From Nakamurella sp. (GTDB lineage Bacteria > Actinomycetota > Actinomycetes > Mycobacteriales > Nakamurellaceae): a DNA stretch of 51,825 nucleotides. The notes under the pieces were generated by a model. That model worked only from the letters and a program-made list of their open reading frames with translations. It made no database searches and was not told the DNA's origin. Location of the stretch: the NCBI GenBank assembly GCA_017882715.1, contig JADGOY010000007.1, positions 1 to 51,825 of the forward strand. The letters are read 5' to 3'. The translations under genes and the position numbers were made by a program. Below, in pieces: positions 1 through 6,483 of the stretch (position 1 is its first letter; every line of letters starts with the position of its first letter).

Positions 1-945
1 TCCGCGAGCGCCACGTCGTCGATGGCCCCCTCGATCACGGCAGGCACCAGTCCGCTCAGTGCACCGCCGGTGACGGCGCCATCCGTCACTGCTCCGGTGT
101 CCGAGCAGCCGGCGTCAGCGCCCGCGTCGCAGCCCGCGGGCGTCGACGCCACCGCCGCGTTGCAGGCGTTGGCTGCGTTGCCGGTGCAGACCAGGGCGTC
201 CAAGCAGGGTTACAGCCGTGACCAGTTCGGACAGGCGTGGTCCGACGACGTCGACGTGGACGGTGGGCACAACGGGTGCGACACCCGCAACGACATCCTG
301 CGGCGGGACATCACCGCACCGCAGATCAAGCCGGGCACCCAGGGCTGCGTGGTGCTCGCCGGCACTCTGGCCGACCCGTACACCGCGCAGGACATCGCCT
401 TCCTTCGCGGCGAGACGACGTCCGACGCGGTGCAGATCGACCACGTCGTGCCACTGTCCGACGCCTGGCAAACCGGTGCCCAGGAATTGACCGCCGCCCA
501 TCGGCAGGACTTCGCCAACGACCCGCTCAACCTGCAGGCCGTCTCCGGTCCCGTCAACGACGCCAAGGGGGACGGCGACGCCGCGACGTGGTTGCCACCC
601 AATGTCGCGTTCCGTTGCGAGTACGTCACCCGACAGATCCAGGTCAAGGCGCGGTACGGGTTGTGGGTGGTGCCCGCCGAACACGACGCGATGGCGCGGG
701 TCCTGAGCGGGTGCGGCGCCGCACCGGAGTCCTCGGCTCCCGAGCCAGCCGCTCCGGCCCCGGCAGCAACAGCGGCTCCGGCACCCGTTCAGGCGGTAAC
801 GCCGCCCGCGGCGGCCGGCGGCGACGTCTACTTCACGAACTGCGCCGCAGCCAGGGCCGCCGGGGCGGCACCGTTGTACCGGGGGCAACCCGGATATCGC
901 GAACAAATGGACGGCGACCACGACGGGATCGCCTGCGAAACGTGA
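1..945 (+). CDS. HNH-type nuclease with C-terminal excalibur domain (5' end outside window)
   Basis: The frame is open from base 1, so the true start, and probably a signal peptide, lies upstream; the first ATG in view is at 22. After an Ala/Pro/Ser-rich linker comes a DUF1524/HNH-like domain: a GYSRDQFG block, a CDTRNDIL block, the DHVVPLSDAW motif carrying the first catalytic His, and NDPLNLQAV with the Asn. A Pro/Ala linker follows, then an excalibur calcium-binding motif at the C-terminus (YFTNCAAARAAG and DGDHDGIACE). This is the standard layout of exported actinobacterial HNH nucleases, with the nuclease domain outside the membrane and excalibur binding Ca2+. The gene ends 54 bp before alr. 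The family call is strong; the substrate (extracellular or envelope-associated DNA) is inferred. Confidence 0.82.
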   Translation, partial: SASATSSMAPSITAGTSPLSAPPVTAPSVTAPVSEQPASAPASQPAGVDATAALQALAALPVQTRASKQGYSRDQFGQAWSDDVDVDGGHNGCDTRNDILRRDITAPQIKPGTQGCVVLAGTLADPYTAQDIAFLRGETTSDAVQIDHVVPLSDAWQTGAQELTAAHRQDFANDPLNLQAVSGPVNDAKGDGDAATWLPPNVAFRCEYVTRQIQVKARYGLWVVPAEHDAMARVLSGCGAAPESSAPEPAAPAPAATAAPAPVQAVTPPAAAGGDVYFTNCAAARAAGAAPLYRGQPGYREQMDGDHDGIACET

Positions 946-999
946 ACGCTGATCCAGTTGCTGCCGATGACCGGGGGCCGGACGTGATTCGATCGTGGT

Positions 1000-2373
1000 G
1001 TGAGCACCAGGATCCGCGCGACGGCGCCACCGGTCCCGACTGCGCCCGCACCGTCGGCCAAGGTGGGTGACGTGACCACCGCTGGCCGGCCCGAGGCGTC
1101 CGACCCGGCGCTGTCCGGGCAGGCGGTATCCGCATCGGCTGCGTCCGACCCGGCGCAGTCCGGGCAGGCGGTATCCGCACGGGTAGCGGCAGCACCGGCG
1201 GCGGCCGCGCCGCCGGCGGCCGAGCGGGTGGCAGCGGTGCGCGCCGAGGCCGTCATCGACCTGGATGCCATCGCGGCCAACACTCGGCTGCTGTTGAATC
1301 GGATGCGTGGGGTGAACCCGCGCGCCGAGCTGATGGCCGTGGTGAAGGCCGATGGTTACGGTCACGGGGCCGCGCAGTCCGCACGCGCGGCGGTGGCCGG
1401 CGGAGCCGGATTCCTGGGTGTGGCCACTCCCGAAGAGGCGCTGGACCTCCGTGCCGCCGGGATCGAAACGCCCGTGCTGGCCTGGCTGTGGCCGGCCGGT
1501 CAGGACATCGGACCGGCACTTGCCGCCGGGGTCGAGTTGGGCATCTCCAGCCTGGAGCACCTCACGGCCGTCCTCATCGCCGCATCCGCGGCCCCGGCCA
1601 CGCAGCCCCGAATCCACGTCAAGATCGACACCGGCCTCGGCCGCAACGGGGTCGGCATAGGCGACCTCGGCGCCGTGCTGGACGCGGTCGCCGCCGCCGA
1701 GCGGTCCGGTGTCGTGCACGTTGCCGGTTTGATGAGCCACCTGGCCAGCGCCGATGTGCCGGACGACCCATCAGTCGCCGAACAGACAGCGGCCTTCCGG
1801 GAGGTGCTCGACCTCGCCCGGAGCAAGGGGATCGACGCGCACTGGCATCACCTGGCGAACACGCCTGCGGTGCTGGACCACCAGGACACCTTCTTCAACC
1901 TCGGCCGCTGCGGCATCGGCCTGTACGGCATCAACCCGGTGCTCACCCCGGCCGGTCTGCGACCGGCGATGACCCTGCGGGGTACCGTCGCGCTGACCAA
2001 ACGGGTGCCGGCCGGTTACGGCGTCTCCTACGGCCTGACGTACCGGACCTCGGCGGAGACCACGCTCGCGCTGGTGCCACTGGGATATGCCGACGGGATT
2101 CCGCGTGCCGCGAGCTCGGTCGGTGAGGTCTGGTTGGGCGGCCGTCGCCGGCGGATCGCGGGACGGGTCGCGATGGACCAGGTGGTGATCGACTGCGGTG
2201 ACGACCCGGTGGCCGCCGGCGACGACGTCATCGTGTTCGGGCCAGGTGACGACGGCGAGCCGACCGCCGACGACTGGGCGCAGGCCTGCGACACCATCGC
2301 GTACGAGATCGTCACCAGGATCGGTCCGCGAGTACCCCGCCGCTACGTCGGCGACCTCGGTGGGCCGCTATGA
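1000..2373 (+). CDS. alr: Alanine racemase with long N-terminal extension
   Basis: This PLP enzyme interconverts L- and D-alanine for peptidoglycan. The fold-III core begins near residue 80 (RAEAVIDLDAIAAN); the PLP lysine lies in VVKADGYGHG, and the family blocks NLGRCGIGLYGINP, GYGVSYGLTY and MDQVVIDCGDD are present. The 457-residue frame is about 80 residues longer than usual. The extra N-terminus is low-complexity Ala/Ser/Pro sequence holding two near-identical copies of a 45-bp unit (from 1096 and 1141), so the true start may be internal, for example GTG at 1063. The frame opens with GTG at 1000, just after the nuclease gene. Its TGA overlaps the ATG of the following hydrolase (ATGA), implying translational coupling. 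The alr / hydrolase / tsaE order is typical of actinobacteria. Confidence 0.93.
   Translation: MSTRIRATAPPVPTAPAPSAKVGDVTTAGRPEASDPALSGQAVSASAASDPAQSGQAVSARVAAAPAAAAPPAAERVAAVRAEAVIDLDAIAANTRLLLNRMRGVNPRAELMAVVKADGYGHGAAQSARAAVAGGAGFLGVATPEEALDLRAAGIETPVLAWLWPAGQDIGPALAAGVELGISSLEHLTAVLIAASAAPATQPRIHVKIDTGLGRNGVGIGDLGAVLDAVAAAERSGVVHVAGLMSHLASADVPDDPSVAEQTAAFREVLDLARSKGIDAHWHHLANTPAVLDHQDTFFNLGRCGIGLYGINPVLTPAGLRPAMTLRGTVALTKRVPAGYGVSYGLTYRTSAETTLALVPLGYADGIPRAASSVGEVWLGGRRRRIAGRVAMDQVVIDCGDDPVAAGDDVIVFGPGDDGEPTADDWAQACDTIAYEIVTRIGPRVPRRYVGDLGGPL
1096..1179 (+). repeat. 45-bp direct repeat in the alr N-terminal extension
   Basis: Two copies (39 bp nearly identical, period 45) start at 1096 and 1141 and encode two rounds of an A-S-D-P-A-x-S-G-Q-A-V-S-A peptide. 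The period is a multiple of three, so copy number can change without breaking alr. Confidence 0.85.
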
Positions 2374-3485
2374 GCACCGTCGGCAGGATTCTCGGTGCCG
2401 CCGGCATTGCCACCGGGGTCGTCGGTGCGGCCGCGTTGGGTGGCGTCACTGCGCAGCGCATGGCAGTCAAGCGGTACCGATCAGCATTGACCGACCTGAC
2501 GCGGGAGGAATTACTCGGTGATCTGACGCCCGATCGCACCTACTCGGTAGCCGCCGAGGACGGGGTGGTGCTGCACGTCGAGGAGGTCGGACCGGTCAAT
2601 GCACCGTTGACGGTCATCTTCGCGCACGGCTGGACGTTGCAGTCCGGGTCGTGGCATTTCCAGCGTTTGGGGCTGGCCGGCCCGGGCTTCGGGACCGGCG
2701 AGGGTGACTCTCCGGCGGTCCGGATGGTGTTCTACGACCACCGATCGCACGGCAAGTCGACCCATGCGCCTGCTGCGCACTCCACCATGGAGTACCTGGC
2801 ATCCGATCTGAGACACGTCATCACGACGGCGGCGCCGGACAAGCCGATCGTGCTCGTCGGGCACTCGATGGGCGGCATGGCCATCCTGACCCTGGCCTCG
2901 CAGGAGCCCGCGTTGTTCGCCGATCGGGTGATCGGGGTCGGGCTGATCTGCACCGGCGCCACGTATCTGCGGCAGACGCAGTTCAATCAGCTGCTGGTGG
3001 CCAGGGGAAACCGGGTCGTGCGCGCCATCACCAACGTCGCGGTGCGGTACCCGGCGATGTTCGAGCGGGGCCGGGCCGGCAGCCGGGACGCCGTCTGGTT
3101 GCTGACCAGGAGCCTCGGTTTCGCCAAGGATGTTCCAGGCCCGTTGGTGGACTATCTGGACGACATGATCTCGGCGACCCCCGTCGAGGTGATCGCCGAA
3201 TACGCGCCCACCCTGTTCAGCTTCGACCAGTCCGCCGCGTTGCCTGCGCTGACCGGCATTCCAACCGCCATCGTGGCCGGCGACCAGGATCGGCTGACCC
3301 CGCTGGCGCGCTCACAGGCCATCGCGGACGTGTTGCCGGACGCGGAGTTCGTCATCGCTCGCGGCGCGGGTCACATGACGATGATGGAGGACCCCGACCT
3401 GACCAACGACGCGTTGCGCCGGATGCTGGAGCGGGCCGTGGCCTACGGCGGCATCTCGGCCAAGCGTCGGCAGGTCCGGCGCTGA
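2370..3485 (+). CDS. Alpha/beta-fold hydrolase with N-terminal membrane anchor
   Basis: This is a 371-residue alpha/beta hydrolase. A Gly/Ala-rich hydrophobic stretch at residues 7-28 looks like an uncleaved signal anchor. The hydrolase domain shows the oxyanion-region FAHGWT (about 84), the nucleophile elbow GHSMGG with Ser near 166, an acid residue in AGDQDRLTP and the catalytic His in GAGHMTMMEDP, so the triad appears complete. The ATG overlaps the alr stop by 4 bp, and the TGA overlaps the ATG of tsaE (TGATG). A hydrolase between alr and tsaE is a common actinobacterial arrangement. The substrate is unknown; esterase or lipase-like activity is the family default. Confidence 0.9.
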   Translation: MSTVGRILGAAGIATGVVGAAALGGVTAQRMAVKRYRSALTDLTREELLGDLTPDRTYSVAAEDGVVLHVEEVGPVNAPLTVIFAHGWTLQSGSWHFQRLGLAGPGFGTGEGDSPAVRMVFYDHRSHGKSTHAPAAHSTMEYLASDLRHVITTAAPDKPIVLVGHSMGGMAILTLASQEPALFADRVIGVGLICTGATYLRQTQFNQLLVARGNRVVRAITNVAVRYPAMFERGRAGSRDAVWLLTRSLGFAKDVPGPLVDYLDDMISATPVEVIAEYAPTLFSFDQSAALPALTGIPTAIVAGDQDRLTPLARSQAIADVLPDAEFVIARGAGHMTMMEDPDLTNDALRRMLERAVAYGGISAKRRQVRR

Positions 3486-4261
3486 TGGCGGGGGGTGACG
3501 CGTATGCCGCGGATCACGCGGATCACGCGGATCACGCGGATCCCGCCGTGCCCGTTGCCGCCGTGCGGGACTCCGGCGTGCGCGGCTCCGCCGTGCGCGG
3601 CTCCGCCGTGCGCGACTCCGCCGTGGCGGGCGGCGCCTCGCCGGGCGGGGTCTCGAGCGGCGCCCCCGACATCCCGCGCGCGGACAGCGTCGGCAACCCG
3701 AGCCCGGACAGCGTCGACAACCCGGACTCGATCTCGCTGACGCTGCCGACGGTCGAGCACACCATGGCCCTCGGCCGAGCCCTTGGCGCCCGCCTGGAGG
3801 TGGGCGATCTGGTCATCCTCACGGGCTCGCTCGGAGCCGGGAAGACCGCGCTGACCAAGGGCATCGGCGCCGGCATGGGCGTCGTGGGGCCGGTCATGTC
3901 GCCGACCTTCGTCATCGCCCGGGTGCACGCCGGTGAGGTCCCGCTGGTGCACGTCGACGCCTACCGGCTGACCGGAACCGTCGAACTCGACGACCTGGAC
4001 CTGGACACGGATCTCGCGCGGGCCGCGGTGGTCGTCGAATGGGGCGAAGGGGTCGCCGAGCAACTCGCCGACCAGCGGTTGATCATCGCGCTGGAGCGGC
4101 TCCCGGACGACTCTCGCATCGCCCGGCTGACCCCGTTTGGTGCGAACTGGGTCCAGCGGCTGAGCGGGGTGCTCGAGGTACTCGAATCCGACCCGGTGCA
4201 GGTCCGGCAGACCTTACCGAACCGGGCCGATGACGACGCCTCGCCGACGAACGCCGTATGA
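3485..4261 (+). CDS. tsaE: tRNA threonylcarbamoyladenosine ATPase TsaE with repetitive N-terminal extension
   Basis: TsaE is the P-loop ATPase of the TsaBDE complex that makes t6A37 in ANN-decoding tRNAs. The Walker A motif GSLGAGKT lies near residues 114-121, followed by SPTFVI, VDAYRL and VVVEWGEG, all TsaE hallmarks. The core starts near residue 84. The preceding 80 residues are low complexity and come from two minisatellites: 9-bp units at 3509-3544 (A-D-H repeats) and 15-bp units at 3563-3622 (V-R-G-S-A repeats). A start inside the extension is therefore possible. The ATG at 3485 overlaps the upstream TGA. The usual partners tsaB, rimI and tsaD do not follow; the next gene is glgC. Confidence 0.9.
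   Translation: MAGGDAYAADHADHADHADPAVPVAAVRDSGVRGSAVRGSAVRDSAVAGGASPGGVSSGAPDIPRADSVGNPSPDSVDNPDSISLTLPTVEHTMALGRALGARLEVGDLVILTGSLGAGKTALTKGIGAGMGVVGPVMSPTFVIARVHAGEVPLVHVDAYRLTGTVELDDLDLDTDLARAAVVVEWGEGVAEQLADQRLIIALERLPDDSRIARLTPFGANWVQRLSGVLEVLESDPVQVRQTLPNRADDDASPTNAV
3509..3622 (+). repeat. Two minisatellites in the tsaE 5' region (9-bp x4 and 15-bp x4)
   Basis: Unit GCGGATCAC runs from 3509 to 3544 (three exact copies plus GCGGATCCC). Unit GTGCGCGGCTCCGCC and variants run from 3563 to 3622. Both periods are multiples of three, so the reading frame is kept. Confidence 0.85.
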
Positions 4262-4589
4262 CGCGCCCGGGCCATGTTGATCATGGGCTGCAGTCCGCCC
4301 GCACCGGCGTGTCGTCGGCGTGTCGCGGGCTGCGCGTCCTGATCAACACCGTCCGCGACAGCACCTCCACGACGTCGAACCCGCCGGGCTCGTCATGTGG
4401 GCCAATGCTTTCGCATGATTCGTCCGGTTGTATCCTTCGAGTGATCAGCATCCGCAGGCAGCACAGGGCGTGGACCTGCACCTCGCCGCGGTGCGCCGTC
4501 AGTGCCCCGCTCGACAGACCGCGTTGGTCCGCGCACCGACGATGCCAGGCTGTCTTGCGAGTTGTTCACGGAGCGCAGGAGAGGACGTA
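4262..4589. other. Gene-poor spacer upstream of glgC
   Basis: About 330 bp between tsaE and the glgC leader ORF. An open frame crosses it, but its composition (Ser/Arg/Cys-rich, no motif) does not look coding. The glgC promoter should be here; I see no convincing -35/-10 pair. Confidence 0.5.
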
Positions 4590-4622
4590 ATGCAGCCTGA
4601 CGTGGGCATGGTGGGCACCTGA
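4590..4622 (+). CDS. Ten-codon leader ORF overlapping the glgC start
   Basis: An ATG at 4590 follows a strong ribosome binding site (AGGAGAGG, 4578-4585) and opens a 10-residue frame ([10 protein letters not shown]). Its TGA at 4620-4622 overlaps the glgC ATG at 4622. The real glgC start lacks a comparable site at normal spacing, so this small frame may load ribosomes for glgC by termination-reinitiation. Whether the peptide has a role is unknown. Confidence 0.45.
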   Translation: MQPDVGMVGT

Positions 4623-5839
4623 TGGCCAAGACCAGGGTTCTGGGGTTGGTGCTGGCCGGTGGTGAAGGCAAACGGTTGTGGCCGCTGACGGCCGATCGGG
4701 CCAAGGCGGCGGTGCCGTTCGGTGGTTGCTTCCGACTCGTCGACGTCGCATTGTCCAGCCTGATCAATGCCGGCTATCGACGGATCTTCGTGTTGACGCA
4801 ATACAAATCCCATTCGTTGAATCGACACATCACCACCGCATGGCGCATGAGCCATTTGCTGGACGCGGCCGTGACCCCCGTTCCGGCTCAGCAGCGCCTG
4901 GGCCCGCGCTGGTACACCGGGAGCGCCGACGCGGTTTACCAATCGTTGAACCTGGTCTATGACGACGGGCCGAAATACGTGATTGTTTTCGGTTCGAATC
5001 ATGTCTATCGGATCGACCCGTCCCAGGTGGTGGACGATCACATCGCCAGCGGCGCCGATGTCACCGTGGCAGGGATACGGGTTCCACGGTCAGCAGCCAC
5101 CCGGGTCGGGGTGATCCAGACCGACGACGGCACTTCCATCAGCGGCTATCTGAACAGGCCGGCCTATCCTCCCCCCGCGCCGGACGATCCCTCCGTGACA
5201 TTCGCCTCGATGGGGATCTACGTCTTCACGACCGAAGCCTTGATCCAGGCATTGCAGACTGACGCGGCTGACGCAAACTCGCTGCACGATATCGACCGCA
5301 ATATCATCCCGCATTTCGTGAATCTGGGCACCGCGCACCTGTACGACTTCGCGAACAATGACGTTCCAGGTGCCACCGATCACGATCGGGGCTATTGGCG
5401 GGACATCGGCACTTTGGACGACTATTACGAAGCCCACCTCGATCTGGCGGCGGCGCATCCGTTCTTCAGCCTCTACAACGACGATTGGCCCATTCTGACA
5501 TTGCCCGGGTCGTTGTCGCCGGCGAAGTTCGGGGAGTACGGCACCGCGCTGGATTCGATCGTCAACGGGGGAACGATCATCACCGGTTCCACGGTCCAGC
5601 AGTCCGTCGTTTCGTACAACGTCCGGATCCAACCGGGCAGCCGGGTGGAGCGATCGGTATTGCTCCCAGGCGTGCGTATCGGTCGGGACGCTGTCGTGCG
5701 CAATGCGATTCTGGACAAGAACGTCGTGGTCGTCGACGGCGCCACCGTCGGCGTGCACCCGACGGCCGACCATCGACTGCACGCGGTCAGTGAGGCCGGC
5801 ATCACCGTCATCGGCAAGGGCCGGGTCGTGGTCCGCTGA
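4622..5839 (+). CDS. glgC: Glucose-1-phosphate adenylyltransferase homologue with altered catalytic positions
   Basis: This 405-residue protein has the full GlgC layout: the N-terminal nucleotidyltransferase signature [20 protein letters not shown] (residues 9-28), [35 protein letters not shown] and GYWRDIGT, then a C-terminal left-handed beta-helix ([27 protein letters not shown]). Several active-site positions differ from the family consensus as I know it. The G-[AG]-D-H-[IV]-Y motif holding the catalytic Asp (Asp142 in E. coli) reads GSNHVYRID, with Asn126. The glucose-1-phosphate motif F-x-E-K-P reads YLNRP, so the Lys (Lys195 in E. coli) is Arg179. The second metal-ligand region (YWRDIGT) is intact. 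It may be a low-activity enzyme or a regulatory paralogue of ADP-glucose synthesis. Its 3' end is partly duplicated just downstream. Confidence 0.85.
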   Translation: MAKTRVLGLVLAGGEGKRLWPLTADRAKAAVPFGGCFRLVDVALSSLINAGYRRIFVLTQYKSHSLNRHITTAWRMSHLLDAAVTPVPAQQRLGPRWYTGSADAVYQSLNLVYDDGPKYVIVFGSNHVYRIDPSQVVDDHIASGADVTVAGIRVPRSAATRVGVIQTDDGTSISGYLNRPAYPPPAPDDPSVTFASMGIYVFTTEALIQALQTDAADANSLHDIDRNIIPHFVNLGTAHLYDFANNDVPGATDHDRGYWRDIGTLDDYYEAHLDLAAAHPFFSLYNDDWPILTLPGSLSPAKFGEYGTALDSIVNGGTIITGSTVQQSVVSYNVRIQPGSRVERSVLLPGVRIGRDAVVRNAILDKNVVVVDGATVGVHPTADHRLHAVSEAGITVIGKGRVVVR

Positions 5840-5922
5840 GCAAGTCGGCGACCCGTCGGTCGCACGCGGTCCGTGGGGCCGGCGTCACCGTCATCGGCAA
5901 GGGCCGGGTCGCGGTTCGCTGA
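5780..5922 (+). repeat. Duplicated glgC 3' end (60 bp, two copies, 83 bp apart)
   Basis: Copy 1 (5780-5839) is the last 20 codons of glgC with its TGA. Copy 2 (5863-5922) matches at 55 of 60 positions by eye and also ends in TGA, encoding the same [10 protein letters not shown]-type tail. The 83-bp offset puts it out of frame with glgC and it has no start codon. It is either a tandem duplication or the surviving tail of a deleted glgC paralogue. Confidence 0.85.
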
Positions 5923-5986
5923 TCAGCGACGCCGGGTTCCAGCAGCCCACCCTGTCCGACCCCTCCGTCCGTCACGATCGCCAACT

Positions 5987-6010
5987 CCCCCCGGGGTGCA
6001 CCGGTGGGGG
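5987..6010 (+). terminator. Possible hairpin terminator downstream of glgC
   Basis: CCCCCCGG, loop GGTGCA, then CCGG-T-GGGGG form a GC-rich stem with one bulged base. There is no U tract, as is common in actinobacteria. It lies between the glgC tail repeat and the receiver gene. Confidence 0.4.
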
Positions 6011-6102
6011 CAGCCCCCCGCGTCCGTACGGCCAGCCCCCTGGCAGGACAACCATCGGTCAGCGAAGATCGACCACACGGACGAGGGGGAGGGCGGTGAG
6101 CG

Positions 6103-6483
6103 ATGTCAGGTACCAGGGTGCTGGTCGTCGACGATCAATTGCCGTTCCGGAGCGCAGCGGAGGCGGTGGTCGAGTCGACGGACTCGTTTGTCGTCGTCGG
6201 CACCGTCGCCTCGGGTGAGGAGGCGCTCACGGCGGTCGAGACCTTGCGACCCGAGCTGGTTCTGATGGACGTCAACCTCCCCGGCATCAGCGGTGTCGAG
6301 GCCAGCCGACGGCTGCGCGAAACGCATCCCGATGTTGTCGTCGTGCTGTTGTCCTCCTACGACGAGGCCGAGTTCCTCGACATGACCCCCGATTGCGGCG
6401 CCTCCGCCTACGTTCCCAAATCGGCCTTCGGCCCCGACCGGCTCGAGGAGGTCTGGGCCGCCACCGGCCGATCCGGCCGCTGA
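6103..6483 (+). CDS. Receiver-only response regulator (NarL-type, no output domain)
   Basis: This 126-residue protein is a single REC domain: acidic pocket VVDDQ near the N-terminus, phosphoacceptor Asp in LVLMDVNLPG (about residue 56), Ser/Thr switch in VVLLSSYD and conserved Lys in YVPKSAF. It stops right after the receiver and has no LuxR-type helix-turn-helix. It starts at ATG 6103 after a GAGGG/GGTGAG-rich stretch. Its 3' end overlaps the convergent kinase-like gene by 76 bp. It probably takes phosphate from the intact kinase at 8665-10116, acting by protein contact or as a phosphate sink; the partnership is inferred from position. Confidence 0.85.
   Translation: MSGTRVLVVDDQLPFRSAAEAVVESTDSFVVVGTVASGEEALTAVETLRPELVLMDVNLPGISGVEASRRLRETHPDVVVVLLSSYDEAEFLDMTPDCGASAYVPKSAFGPDRLEEVWAATGRSGR

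Noticed and set aside
115-1740. 541-codon antisense frame across the nuclease and alr genes
   Set aside because: Shadow of two well-supported plus-strand genes, with low-complexity Arg/Gly composition.
4258-4590. 110-codon frame after tsaE
   Set aside because: Starts by overlap with the tsaE stop, but the product is Ser/Arg/Cys-rich without motifs, and it ends at the glgC leader; probably non-coding.
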